Source: Paenibacillus contaminans
GTDB taxonomy: Bacteria; Bacillota; Bacilli; Paenibacillales; NBRC-103111
NCBI RefSeq assembly: GCF_003285015.1
Contig: NZ_QMFB01000004.1
Coordinates: 348,026 to 412,025 of the forward strand
DNA length: 64,000 nucleotides
Reading direction: 5' to 3'
The first letter of the stretch is position 1, and the number at the start of each line of letters is the position of its first letter. The notes below the pieces were generated by a model. The model made no database searches and was not told the DNA's origin. It saw nothing but the letters and a program-made list of their open reading frames with translations. Shown here one piece after another: positions 34,576 to 43,644 of this stretch. A program made the translations under genes and the position numbers.

Positions 34576-36447
34576 CTATACGTGGGAAAGCACTCTGCGA
34601 GTCTCTTTCGGCGCATGGTCCAATTGATCCGGGGCTCCCGTAAAAGTAGGGACGATATGCTTCAGCACGTCGCGGATCACATGAGGCTCTTCTTTCAGGA
34701 CCTTCTCCAGCTTCATGATTTCAAATTCCAGGCTGGCCCGTTTCATTTCCGAAGGCTTGCCGATGAAAATTCGGTTGTGCTTAGTAGTACCGATCCCTTC
34801 TTCGTCAGTTAACAACTCCTCGTACAATTTTTCGCCGGGCCTCATGCCGGTAAATTCGATATCGATGTCGACATTCGCTTCGAACCCGGACAACCGGATC
34901 AGCTGCTTGGCCAAATCGACGATTTTTACCGGCTCCCCCATATCAAGTATGAATACCTCACCCCCTTTAGCTAATGAACCCGCTTGGATGACAAGCTGTA
35001 CGGCTTCCGGTATCGTCATGAAATAACGGATCATTTTCGGATCGGTAACCGTAACGGGGCCGCCGCTCGCAATCTGCTCCTTGAATCGCGGAATAACGCT
35101 TCCCCTGCTGCCCAGAACGTTGCCGAAGCGGACGGCTGTAAACTTGGTTCGGCTATGCGCGTTCATGCTTTGAATAACCATCTCGGCGATCCGTTTCGTC
35201 GTTCCCATGACGCTGCTCGGATTAACGGCCTTGTCCGTCGAAATGAGTACGAAACGCTCCGCTCCGTATTTATCCGCGCATTCCGCGGTATTTTTCGTGC
35301 CCAGCACATTATTTTTAATCGCTTCCGCAGGATTTCGCTCCATTAGCGGAACATGTTTATGAGCCGCAGCATGAAAAACAACTTGAGGCTTAAATCGCTC
35401 AAAAAGCTGCTCCAGCCGAAAACGGTCCTGCACATCTGCGATGATCGTTTCGTACGTCAGGTTGGGAAACAGCTTCTTCAATTCCATTTCGATGGAGTAA
35501 ATGCTGTTCTCGCCATGCCCCAGGAGCAGTAGCTGCCGCGGACGAAAAGGAGCGATCTGCCTGCACAGCTCGGAGCCGATCGAGCCTCCCGCTCCTGTCA
35601 CGAGCACCGTTTTGCCTTCCACATAATCGGCGATCCCCTGCAAATCCGTGTGGACCGGTTCCCTTCCCAGCAGGTCTTCAACCTCGACATCCCTTATTTC
35701 TTTGATCGATATTTTACCGTGAATAAGATCGCCTAGCTTCGGAATGATCTTCAATTTGGCACCGGTCGCGTTGCATATCCGAATGATGTTCGCCGTCGTC
35801 TTCTTCGAGACAGACGGCATCGCGATAACGATGTCGTCGACTTGATATTTGGCGACTATTTCCGGAATATCGCCGATCCCGCCCTCCACTTGAAGCCCCA
35901 TGATCTGCCGGTCGCGTTTCGCCGGGTCGTCGTCAACGAACGCCACCGGATACATTTGCGAGCATTTGTTAAGCTTCAGCAGCTTCGCAACCAGCGTTCC
36001 GCAGCCTCCGGCTCCGACGATCAATGCCCTCCGCTGCTCCCGCTTTTGCTTGTACGCATGTCCCCTGAACATCCGCCATACAAAGCGCACGCCGCCTACA
36101 AGCAGCAGAATCGATTCATAGGAGAGTATGATCACCGACAAAGGGATCGCCTGAGGCAGCAAAATTGCGCTCAACCCCCAAGAAATCGCGCAGCTTACGG
36201 TAACCGACAAGACGATCGATATTAATTCCTCGACGCTTGCATACCGCCATATTCGCTTGTACTGCTTGAACAAAATCATAAACGGCAAAAAAACGAATGT
36301 GGATATGGTGCCGTAAGAAAAAATCTGGCTCACATATTGTTCCGGAATTTCGCCTATAAACCGAAAGTAATAAGAAGAAAAAATGGCTAACCAAATAATA
36401 AGAACATCGATCACGATCAACGCCGTCATTTTAGCCTTGGCACTCAT
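34576..36447 (-). CDS. Membrane nucleotide-sugar 4,6-dehydratase (PglF/CapD/EpsC-like)
   Basis: 623-aa protein. Four N-terminal membrane helices (about 1-110) are followed by a Rossmann CoA-binding-like domain (ALIVGAGGCGTLVAKLLKLN) and a catalytic SDR domain with VTGAGGSIGSELCRQI, HAAAHKHVPLME and STDKAVNPSSVMGTTKR. In the last motif Met takes the place of the usual Tyr, as in PglF-type dehydratases that make UDP-4-keto-6-deoxy-GlcNAc. GAAAGGAG lies before the ATG. First gene after the EAR-like RNA and attenuator, as epsC in Bacillus. Confidence 0.9.
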   Translation of the reverse strand: MSAKAKMTALIVIDVLIIWLAIFSSYYFRFIGEIPEQYVSQIFSYGTISTFVFLPFMILFKQYKRIWRYASVEELISIVLSVTVSCAISWGLSAILLPQAIPLSVIILSYESILLLVGGVRFVWRMFRGHAYKQKREQRRALIVGAGGCGTLVAKLLKLNKCSQMYPVAFVDDDPAKRDRQIMGLQVEGGIGDIPEIVAKYQVDDIVIAMPSVSKKTTANIIRICNATGAKLKIIPKLGDLIHGKISIKEIRDVEVEDLLGREPVHTDLQGIADYVEGKTVLVTGAGGSIGSELCRQIAPFRPRQLLLLGHGENSIYSIEMELKKLFPNLTYETIIADVQDRFRLEQLFERFKPQVVFHAAAHKHVPLMERNPAEAIKNNVLGTKNTAECADKYGAERFVLISTDKAVNPSSVMGTTKRIAEMVIQSMNAHSRTKFTAVRFGNVLGSRGSVIPRFKEQIASGGPVTVTDPKMIRYFMTIPEAVQLVIQAGSLAKGGEVFILDMGEPVKIVDLAKQLIRLSGFEANVDIDIEFTGMRPGEKLYEELLTDEEGIGTTKHNRIFIGKPSEMKRASLEFEIMKLEKVLKEEPHVIRDVLKHIVPTFTGAPDQLDHAPKETRRVLSHV

Positions 36448-36483
36448 AGCCGGCTCCTTTCTAACGAAAAAGTGATGTGTTGG

Positions 36484-36541
36484 AAATAAAAACCTTAGTT
36501 ATGCCGTTTTACTGCCGATTACAAAACAACATAACTCAGGT
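36484..36541 (-). terminator. Terminator/attenuator between the epsB- and epsC-like genes
   Basis: On the minus strand ACCTGAGTTATGTTGTTTT pairs with AAAACGGCATAACTAAGGT, then TTTTTATTT. It lies directly after the EAR-like RNA; transcription must pass it to reach the sugar genes. Confidence 0.75.
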
Positions 36542-36655
36542 CTTTATCCCCCTTGTTGCATAAGGGCATCAAACCCGTCCTCACGTCACACCATCGACAA
36601 TTGATGTCTAAGGTCGCCAAACCCACAGCATGACCGAGTGCCTGCAGTGATAAAG
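36542..36655 (-). ncRNA. EAR (epsC leader) antitermination RNA candidate
   Basis: A 114-base structured leader between the tyrosine-kinase (epsB-like) and 4,6-dehydratase (epsC-like) genes, exactly where the EAR element sits in the Bacillus subtilis eps operon. Minus strand: CTTTATC at the 5' end closes with GATAAAG at the 3' end; inner hairpins include GGTC-GACC, GACATC/GATG-type and CCCTT-AAGGG. EAR elements let RNA polymerase read through later terminators (known for Bacillus). The terminator right behind it fits. Assigned by position and folding, not by covariance search. Confidence 0.65.
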
Positions 36656-36688
36656 GTGCAGCAGACATTACCTACCGGATTTTACCGA

Positions 36689-37372
36689 TTACGATTCGCT
36701 GAAGTAGTAATAATAAGACTCCGCATCTTTCCGGTTTAAATTATTCAGGACGACGCCAAGTACCCGGGCGTTGACATGCTTCAAATTGCTTAACGTTTTT
36801 ATGGCCAAGTCGCGCTTCACTTTGCAGGAATCGATCACAAGCAAGACGCCGTCGCTTTTGCTCGACATGATTTGCGAATCGGTGACGGCCAGCGTAGGAG
36901 GCGTATCGATCACGATAATGTCATATTCCCGTCTCAGCTTCTCAAGCAGCGCATCCATTTTTCTTGAACCGAGTACCTCGGATGGATTAGGCGGCAGTAA
37001 GCCTGATGTCAAGACTGATAAGCCTTCGACGTCCGTTTCCATGATCGCTTTCTGCTTGACGGATTCGTCCGTTAACAAGCCTGTAAGCCCGACGCGGTTC
37101 GATTTCATAAAATAATGATGCAAGGTCGGTTTTCGCAAATCCGCATCGATAACCAACACCTTCTTATCCGCTTGCGCAAAAGCTGCCGCTAGATTGACGC
37201 TGGTCGTCGACTTTCCTTCTCCAGGCTGGGTCGAAGTAACCATGATAACCTTGATTTCACGGTAAATGCCCGAATACTCGATATTCGTTCTTAACGTTCG
37301 GTAAGCCTCGGATACGGGCGATTTCGGGTTTGCGTGCGTAATGATCGTTCTGTTAGGTGTTTGTTGTGGCAT
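36689..37372 (-). CDS. Tyrosine-protein kinase, CpsD/CapB/EpsB type
   Basis: 227-aa BY-kinase cytoplasmic half. Walker A is TSTQPGEGKST, Walker A' VLVIDADLRKP, Walker B DIIVIDTPP, and the autophosphorylated Tyr cluster ESYYYYFSES ends the protein. The start at 37372 has AGGTGA seven bases upstream; it overlaps the end of the chain-length gene. It works with that membrane partner to control polymer length and export. Position and order match epsB. Confidence 0.93.
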   Translation of the reverse strand: MPQQTPNRTIITHANPKSPVSEAYRTLRTNIEYSGIYREIKVIMVTSTQPGEGKSTTSVNLAAAFAQADKKVLVIDADLRKPTLHHYFMKSNRVGLTGLLTDESVKQKAIMETDVEGLSVLTSGLLPPNPSEVLGSRKMDALLEKLRREYDIIVIDTPPTLAVTDSQIMSSKSDGVLLVIDSCKVKRDLAIKTLSNLKHVNARVLGVVLNNLNRKDAESYYYYFSES

Positions 37373-38108
37373 ACGGTTTCTCACCTGCTTCCTGTTGTGA
37401 CAATCCCTTTGTTACCCGATGCGGTTTCGACTCCTCCTCCGTCATCGTCATAATGACGGCCAAAGTCGGCAACTCCAAAAATTGGCGTACATCTTCCTCC
37501 GTTTTGATCGTGTCGTCCAAATATTCCAGCAGGAATGCGATCCCGATCGCCGCCATCAGCGAAACCACGAACGATATGGCCATGTTTAGCTTCGGGTTCG
37601 GCTTCACCGGTACCGGATTAGCAAGAACTTTCGCCTCATCCAGAATGACGACGTTATCAAGCTTGTATATCGCCGGGATTTGTTCCTGAAATACTTTGGA
37701 TATGGCGTTCACCATCTCCGCAGCCCGCTGCTGGGAAGCGTCTTGAATGGTGATGGTCAGCAGCTGCGAGTTGTTTACGGCACTTACCCGCGTCTTGCCG
37801 ATTAACTGCTGGGGGGTCATATTGAACTCCGGATACTGCTCAATCACTTTATCCATAATCGCTAACGTTCGAATGATCTCTTTATAAGAATCGATGAGAC
37901 GCAAGCTCATATTGACTGCATTCAGGTCCAGCGGCTGAACCGTAGAAAGATCGTTCCCCCTCGAAACGACTAATTTTGTCGACGCTTCATACACCGGTTT
38001 CAAATAAAAGTAACTTGCCAAACCTGCTGCCGTAGTAACCAGCACTACAATGCTTGTTATGAGCCATATCCGTTTGCGGACGATATTCAAATATTCCTTC
38101 AATTCCAT
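37353..38108 (-). CDS. Chain-length determinant, Wzz/YveK/EpsA type
   Basis: 251-aa membrane protein that activates the tyrosine kinase. Two membrane helices flank an outer domain: IWLITSIVVLVTTAAGLASY near the N-terminus and MAISFVVSLMAAIGIAFLLE near residue 185, preceded by the proline-rich ANPVPVKPNPKLN motif. The start at 38108 has GGAGG six bases upstream; a GTG at 38126 is less likely. Confidence 0.92.
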   Translation of the reverse strand: MELKEYLNIVRKRIWLITSIVVLVTTAAGLASYFYLKPVYEASTKLVVSRGNDLSTVQPLDLNAVNMSLRLIDSYKEIIRTLAIMDKVIEQYPEFNMTPQQLIGKTRVSAVNNSQLLTITIQDASQQRAAEMVNAISKVFQEQIPAIYKLDNVVILDEAKVLANPVPVKPNPKLNMAISFVVSLMAAIGIAFLLEYLDDTIKTEEDVRQFLELPTLAVIMTMTEEESKPHRVTKGLSQQEAGEKPYATTNT

Positions 38109-38145
38109 GGTTAGCCTCCACTTCACCGACCAGCGTGACTGTTAG

Positions 38146-38174
38146 CCCCCCTCCAGCCTGGACACGGAGGGGGG
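38146..38174 (-). other. Strong GC hairpin between the SLH gene and epsA-like gene
   Basis: CCCCCCTCC pairs with GGAGGGGGG around an 11-base loop. No T run follows, so it is more likely an mRNA-stability or attenuation hairpin than a terminator. Confidence 0.6.
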
Positions 38175-38187
38175 ACAGCCGCATACC

Positions 38188-39990
38188 CTATTGCATGGCC
38201 AGTAATCTGTACATCATCACTGCTGCTTGTGCCCGTGTAGCTTTGCCATTCGGCTCGAGACGACTGTTTTCAAAGCCCTGTATGATGCCTTGGCTCACCG
38301 CCAATGCAAGATCATCTTTCAATGTCATTTCAACGGAGCCGGCATCAGCGAAGGAGCTCAATACGGCGTCAGCTTGATTAACGCTTACCTCATCATCGTT
38401 TATTTTCAAAGAGCGGACGATCATAGCCGCCATTTCGGCACGCGTAATAAACGCATCCGGCATAAATTCGTTCGTCGAACGGCCGTTGATGATACCCTTT
38501 TTCACCGCAGAGGCTACGTAAGGCGAGAACCAGTCGTCGCTTTTCACATCCGCGAAGTTCATTTCAGCCTGGTTGTTTTCTAGACCGAACGTTTTTACGA
38601 TAATTTTGGCGAACTCGGCTCGGGTGATCGGGTCGTCAGGGAAGAACAGATTCTCACTGCGTCCTTCAAAAATGCCTTTGGCAGCCATTTCTCCGATTTG
38701 ACTGCCCGCCCAATCCTTCACGCTGTCCAGGTCGCTGAAGCGATGGCTATTCCCCTTTCCATTACCATGGCCATTGCCATTACCATTACCATTACCATGG
38801 CCATTGCCATTGCCATTTCCGTTACCATTGCCGTTTCCATTGCCATTGCCATTGCCATTTCCGTTTCCATTGCCATTGCCATTGCCATTGCCATTGCCGT
38901 TACCATTGCCGTTTCCGTTACCATTGCCGTTACCATTGCCGTTACCATTGCCGTTTCCGTTACCATTGCCCGGATCTTCCAGCGCAGTAATCGTCACCGT
39001 TCCCGAGTAAATCAATTTGTCGATTATCCGGACATGGGCCTCTACCTTGATCGTAGCTTTGTTTCCCTTCACAAGCGTAAATCGGCCGTTATCGTCGACG
39101 GTGACGTGCGGATTGCCGGTTTCTTTCGTCCATTCCAGAAGGCCGTTCGGAATGTCTTTGCCGAGAACAGTAAGCTTCGGCGTTACCGTTCTTCCGTCAC
39201 TCGATTTCGTCTCGCTGTAGCTGACCTGCGTCCGCAAGAAAGCGAAGGCTAACGCATTCCTTGCACGAACGCCGGTTGGCGCCGCTGCTTCGATCTTCCT
39301 CACCGAATTGACGAGACCCTGTGCGTTAATACCGAGACCCGTCAATACTTTGCCGGCCTTCAGACTCGGATTCGATATCGTATCCTGCGCAACATTCGTC
39401 AATAACTCATAAATCTTGGCGCTGCTGGATGTGAGCAAGACGAGTTCTTCCATCGACAAGTTTTTCAATTTGCCGGTGAAACTTTGCTCCAGCGCTTTAA
39501 AGAAATCGGTAACATCGGCGACGCCGAGGCCGCCGCTTACGCCCCCAAGCTTGGAAAGCTGGTTAAGCAACGGCGTGTAATCTTCCTTCAGAGCATACAA
39601 ATCTTGCTCATTAGGAAAGAAATGGAGTCGGGGATCCGACAACAGCTTCGCCAGCTCGGCCTCGGTGACCAAATTGTATACGGAAGGATCCGGAGCGGCA
39701 TGTTTCTTGGCGATAATCGGGTCGATAACATCCGAAATCAGATCCGGGCGGGAAGACAAGTTTTTTTGTATCCAATTATTCGCTTTTTGAATATCCCCCA
39801 TATCACCCGGCTCTAAATTTTTGCGGATCGCATTTACCATTTCCAGCGCCTCTTGAACGTTCTGAGGCAATGCTTCGGCATGCGCCACGCCGCTTTGAAA
39901 CGGCATACCGCCCGATAACGGCAGCAGCGCCGGCGTGCTAAGTACCATGCTTGCAGCAATTGTCGATACGAATATTTTTTTCTTAAGCAC
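38188..39990 (-). CDS. S-layer-homology surface protein with Gly-Asn repeat linker
   Basis: 600-aa secreted protein. The start is GTG at 39990 with GAGGAG nine bases upstream. Residues 1-38 form a signal peptide ending AHAEA. A helical N-terminal part of unknown function (about 40-240) and a beta-sandwich-like part (about 245-335, [20 protein letters not shown]) follow. Then come about 36 Gly-Asn pairs (341-412) and three SLH domains (about 414-600: [49 protein letters not shown]) that bind pyruvylated wall polysaccharide. As first gene ahead of the eps genes it may link the polymer to the wall or S-layer. Confidence 0.9.
   Translation of the reverse strand: MLKKKIFVSTIAASMVLSTPALLPLSGGMPFQSGVAHAEALPQNVQEALEMVNAIRKNLEPGDMGDIQKANNWIQKNLSSRPDLISDVIDPIIAKKHAAPDPSVYNLVTEAELAKLLSDPRLHFFPNEQDLYALKEDYTPLLNQLSKLGGVSGGLGVADVTDFFKALEQSFTGKLKNLSMEELVLLTSSSAKIYELLTNVAQDTISNPSLKAGKVLTGLGINAQGLVNSVRKIEAAAPTGVRARNALAFAFLRTQVSYSETKSSDGRTVTPKLTVLGKDIPNGLLEWTKETGNPHVTVDDNGRFTLVKGNKATIKVEAHVRIIDKLIYSGTVTITALEDPGNGNGNGNGNGNGNGNGNGNGNGNGNGNGNGNGNGNGNGNGNGNGNGNGNGNGNGNGHGNGNGNGNGHGNGKGNSHRFSDLDSVKDWAGSQIGEMAAKGIFEGRSENLFFPDDPITRAEFAKIIVKTFGLENNQAEMNFADVKSDDWFSPYVASAVKKGIINGRSTNEFMPDAFITRAEMAAMIVRSLKINDDEVSVNQADAVLSSFADAGSVEMTLKDDLALAVSQGIIQGFENSRLEPNGKATRAQAAVMMYRLLAMQ
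38755..38970. repeat. Hexanucleotide tandem repeat encoding the Gly-Asn linker
   Basis: About 36 copies of six-base units of the type CCATTG/CCGTTA/CCGTTT (plus strand), coding GN dipeptides on the minus strand. Units vary at the third codon positions. Units of six keep the frame when copies are gained or lost. Confidence 0.9.
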
Positions 39991-40265
39991 CGTTCAGTCT
40001 CTCCTCGCTTTTTTTAATCGTTCTTCTTGCTTTGAATGGAATTCCGTTCTGGAATTGCACCATTGCGCAATCGTTTTGCGCGTTTCACCAAATTTCAACT
40101 TCATTCTACTTTTTTTTCGAAAAGATAAACTATCATCAGCTATTCTCATTTTCACTATGCTCCATAAAGTATAGAAACCTTTCCTATTGGCCCATATCCG
40201 GGAGATTCTTGATTGAAATAGGATTTCCGATAGGCGGGTGCATCATAGTTTTGTCCTTATCGATA
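39991..40265 (-). promoter_or_regulatory. Upstream region of the SLH/eps operon
   Basis: 275 bases with no gene. It holds the palindromic GGAATTCC inside AACGGAATTCCATT and a TTGCGCAA palindrome. An AT-rich segment and the GAGGAG ribosome site of the SLH gene complete it. The operon promoter must lie here, but I could not single out a -35/-10 pair with confidence. Confidence 0.4.
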
Positions 40266-40312
40266 CAAACAAAAGGACCTCCAAGCTGCACCTGCCGGTG
40301 AGTTGAAGGTCC
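40266..40312 (-). terminator. Terminator of the LuxR-type regulator gene
   Basis: Minus-strand GGACCTTCAACTCACCGG pairs with CAGGTGCAGCTTGGAGGTCC, then TTTTGTTTG. Confidence 0.7.
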
Positions 40313-40367
40313 GATTGCATAATAGGAGAATCAATAGTCCGAAACAATAATAGGACGCTAAGCCAGT

Positions 40368-42611
40368 CTAAGAGTCAAACGACGATTTAACCATAGTTTC
40401 CTGAAAGTTATCCTGCGCCCGTTCGATATGAGCGGATTTATACACTTTCGCCAGTGCGGAAGCCCGATCCGTAACCTCCATCTTTAGAAATATTTTCGTA
40501 ATATGATTTTTGACGGTATGCTCGCTGATCACCAATCTTTCTCCGATTTCGCGGTTGCTCAATCCGTCCATCAACAAGCCAAGCACTTCGAGTTCCCTAT
40601 GCGACAAGGGCGGAAGATCCGGATTCGTCTGAAGCTGGTGAAACTCCGTTTTCGGTTCCGCCGCTTTCACAAGATCCGAGGATACGAGAATCGTTTTTTC
40701 GACAACCTGTCTTTTGGCCAAAAATGCGCTGAATCTTTCGATCCATTCGTCGTTAACACCTTTCGCGTGTTTTTTCCATTCCATAACCGAATGCTCTTGA
40801 TAGCGCAAATACAGAAAAACGACGGCCACGATTTGGGCGTAATCGGCATACAGGGAATCGGTAACATGCTCCTCCACGCCTTCTTCGCCCTCATTCAGTC
40901 TGCATATCGAATCGAATGCCTTCGTAATTTCCAGCAAAATCGAATTCTCCAAAACTTCTCCCAACAAGCTTCGGGGATAGTCCGCTACCTTGCAGGCCAT
41001 AACGAGAATGTGCAGCCGGTCTTCACAAAAGGTGCCGCAGGCAGCCGCAAATTCGATGACCAAATCGATGGCTTGCACCGAACGATCGTAGCTTTCCGGA
41101 TCCCACCGCTGCAAGCACTTGTGCAAAATAGTCACCTGTTCGTCGCCGGGACGCATCGACTCGTACATACGCTTCAACGCCGATCCTCCGATAGCCGCCA
41201 AACAAGTCAAGTACCCTTTGTACAGCTCAAAATCTTCTTCCCTAGGCAGCGCGATGCTTAAAATTCCGTAAAATTGTTTACCGTGCATGAGCAGACATTC
41301 CGCAATAAACAAGTTTTCGTCAAAACGCTCCAAAGAAACAGTAACCTCAGTTAAATTTTCCTTGGCCTTGTTCCTATAACGGATCGACAGCTCCTGTGCA
41401 TAACGCTCGGTAAACGCATTGGAAAGCCCGCGGGAAATGACTTGCATCTTCTCTTTGCATTGTTGGCTTATAACGGCAATCGCAAATGCCCCCTGCATCA
41501 GGTTCATGCTCATATCGATCATCGGGAATAGGAGCTGACGTATATTGTCTGCTTTCGAAGCCACCGAGCACACTTCCTGCAGCGTAGTCAAACTGAGCAA
41601 ATGGCGGGCGCTTTCATCCTGCAAATATTGCTGATTCGCTTGAATCCCGATCAGCAAAGCCATCGTACGGCTCACGTTAAGCCAGCTTTGCCTGATCGAG
41701 GTGGAGCTTACGCTGCCGCCGAACAGCAAGCCGATGACTTCATGATTTTGTATAACCGGGCTGCAAAACAAGAAATGCGGTACGATATTTTGCCGGATAA
41801 AAAACATCGATCGCGGATCGCGGGAAATTTTCGACCATGAGCAAAATTGCCTGCTGCTCACCCCCAGTCCAAGAAAGCCTTCGCCGAACGAGAATGTTTT
41901 GTTCAGCAATCCGCTGCCGATTCCGTCGGAGGTGTACAAAACCTGAAAGGTATCGTCATCTATTTTTTTGGCATATCCCGAAAACTCCATTACCTCATTG
42001 CATGAGCAAAACAGTTCAAGCAGGTGGTCCAGCTCCGCTTCCGAATTGTTGATATAATCAACCGCTTGCCGAAGCAGCTCGGTCCGAGTTTGGATCCCCT
42101 CGTTTTCGTTGAACACATCCACCAGCACGGTAACATTTTCTGCAAAAACGGTCGCCATATGAAGGATTCCTTGCTTTTCGTCAAGCTTAATCATATTGCT
42201 CTTCTTGGAAATTTGTTCCCATTTATCGAATTTGCTTTGGCTATCCTGAAAGTAACGTTCCACCAGCTCCAAACTGTCCCGCTCGATAAAAGTGCCTGCA
42301 ATGACAAAACTTCTGACTCGCTCGTTCAAATGAATGGGAACCGCAACCGCTTGGATGCCGGGAAACACATCGAAAAAAATCGGTTTGGCGACTCCGCCGA
42401 GAAAGCTGGCGATCGATTCCAAACTTGCGCACTCTTGATCGTCTTCAATCGGCTGCTCATCCAGTACTCTCCACATTCCGTTTTCTTTTAAAGGCATCAA
42501 CGGTTTGCCTTGCAAGTCAATGACGGCAATATCGATATTTTTGTAGCTTGAGAAGCATAGCTGCATCTCTTCAATAATTCGAATTAGCATTTCATCCCAC
42601 CATCTCGTCAT
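40368..42611 (-). CDS. Large GAF/LuxR-type transcriptional regulator
   Basis: 747-aa cytoplasmic protein. The C-terminus (about 665-735) is a LuxR/GerE helix-turn-helix: LSHRELEVLGLLMDGLSNRE followed by ISEHTVKNHITKIFLKMEV. The N-terminal part (1-170) has DLQGKPLMPLKENGMW, as in PocR-like/GAF sensory domains, with a Cys-containing DDQECASLESI. A central GAF-like domain (about 220-330, SFGEGFLGLGVSSRQ) and helical part follow. No receiver domain is present, so it probably senses a ligand directly. It stands alone between terminators, upstream of the eps operon on the same strand, and may control it. The start is uncertain; ATG at 42590 with GGTGGG upstream is an option. Confidence 0.8.
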   Translation of the reverse strand: MTRWWDEMLIRIIEEMQLCFSSYKNIDIAVIDLQGKPLMPLKENGMWRVLDEQPIEDDQECASLESIASFLGGVAKPIFFDVFPGIQAVAVPIHLNERVRSFVIAGTFIERDSLELVERYFQDSQSKFDKWEQISKKSNMIKLDEKQGILHMATVFAENVTVLVDVFNENEGIQTRTELLRQAVDYINNSEAELDHLLELFCSCNEVMEFSGYAKKIDDDTFQVLYTSDGIGSGLLNKTFSFGEGFLGLGVSSRQFCSWSKISRDPRSMFFIRQNIVPHFLFCSPVIQNHEVIGLLFGGSVSSTSIRQSWLNVSRTMALLIGIQANQQYLQDESARHLLSLTTLQEVCSVASKADNIRQLLFPMIDMSMNLMQGAFAIAVISQQCKEKMQVISRGLSNAFTERYAQELSIRYRNKAKENLTEVTVSLERFDENLFIAECLLMHGKQFYGILSIALPREEDFELYKGYLTCLAAIGGSALKRMYESMRPGDEQVTILHKCLQRWDPESYDRSVQAIDLVIEFAAACGTFCEDRLHILVMACKVADYPRSLLGEVLENSILLEITKAFDSICRLNEGEEGVEEHVTDSLYADYAQIVAVVFLYLRYQEHSVMEWKKHAKGVNDEWIERFSAFLAKRQVVEKTILVSSDLVKAAEPKTEFHQLQTNPDLPPLSHRELEVLGLLMDGLSNREIGERLVISEHTVKNHITKIFLKMEVTDRASALAKVYKSAHIERAQDNFQETMVKSSFDS

Positions 42612-42824
42612 AATTACAGGTCATCATGATATAAGTGCTTATTCGGAATTTTTGAGTTTGGAAGCAAACCGGAGCGATATTACCGCAAGTTTCCTGAATT
42701 CCCACGTCAGAGCAATTCGTTTAGATTAATGTAATAGTAATTCGAACGCCTCCCTCCTATTTCAGTCCTATTTCACAAATTCTTAATGTTTTATTTTTCC
42801 ACGGCGTATTTGACCAACGGTTGT

Positions 42825-42986
42825 TTATGCGCAGCAATCGCCGTTAGTAGGCATTTTTGTATCGTTTTTATGTGATTTATTTTTTACCTCTGCCATCATA
42901 CTTTCCACATCATCTACCGTATTATGTATATCGTTTAGCGAAATAAAATCGGATTGATTTGCATGCCGTATGCTACGGGACGTCAT
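42825..42986 (-). CDS. Possible 53-aa peptide gene ending in Asp-Cys-Cys-Ala
   Basis: Open frame of 53 codons beginning MTSRSIRHANQSDFISLNDI and ending KMPTNGDCCA. It is hydrophilic with a C-terminal Cys pair. It lies between the Spo0A-box cluster and the LuxR-type gene on the same strand. Against it: no clear ribosome site before the ATG. If real, it could be a signalling or modified peptide; that is speculation. Confidence 0.3.
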   Translation of the reverse strand: MTSRSIRHANQSDFISLNDIHNTVDDVESMMAEVKNKSHKNDTKMPTNGDCCA

Positions 42987-43334
42987 GATATGTTTAACTG
43001 CCTAACGGTAAACTAGCTATCACTTTCCTATTCGTTCCCCCCTCTCTCAAAGAAATGCCGACTAGTCCGAACTTCCGTTATTCACCTCCTTCACCTGATA
43101 TAAGAAAATATTCCATTATCCTTCCTTCCTAGACAATCACCTAATCTTCTCTATTTCCAATCCCTAATATGCATCGCGGTAAAGAGAGACTATTCCTATT
43201 GTGATGATTTCAATTGGCTTCCTATATGTGAAAAACCCTTTGGGAGGCGATAATACGGCACTTGCGGGGTTTCGGTTTTATCCATTGTTATGCATCGTTC
43301 GGTAGTAAATCGACTGGCGAGCTTTTTTAAAATT

Positions 43335-43425
43335 TGTCGAAAAATTCTTATTTTTGAAATAATTTATTTGGTTTTGTCGATTCGTTAACCTGAATCTAAT
43401 GATAAATCATTTAAATTTTGTCGAA
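43335..43425 (+). promoter_or_regulatory. Cluster of three Spo0A-box-like sites
   Basis: TGTCGAA at 43335-43341, TGTCGAT at 43375-43381 and TGTCGAA at 43419-43425, all in the same orientation and 40 and 44 bases apart. The first and third match the 0A-box core exactly. The rest of the AT-rich stretch 42612-43547 shows no further gene. Confidence 0.5.
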
Positions 43426-43547
43426 AAGAATGCCGTTATCCTCATTCCAGTAGGAATAATTTCCTCTTATTCTCTTATCGCCGGCTCTATCCATTCCATT
43501 AGTATTAGGATGTCGGACTATACGACACATATAAATTCCGTTTTATA

Positions 43548-43595
43548 AACAAAACCTCCAAAACCGCCGGCAGCGGTATTGGAGGTTTATTTTGG
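43548..43595. terminator. Bidirectional terminator
   Basis: AAACCTCCAA/TTGGAGGTTT stem with an inner ACCGC/GCGGT stem and A/T runs on either side; serves the small membrane protein gene at 43645-43902. Confidence 0.75.
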
Positions 43596-43644
43596 TACGA
43601 TCCGTCTTTCGAAATCAGCGCCACCCGGGCTCCGCCACAACAAT

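Noticed and set aside
38698..39252. Plus-strand frames made of repeated Ile/Ala/Thr or Pro/Leu pairs
   Set aside because: They are translations of the hexamer repeat on the wrong strand.
43240..43290. Possible c-di-GMP riboswitch (GGCGATAATACGGCAC region)
   Set aside because: Lacks the conserved tetraloop and receptor segments of the GEMM motif.
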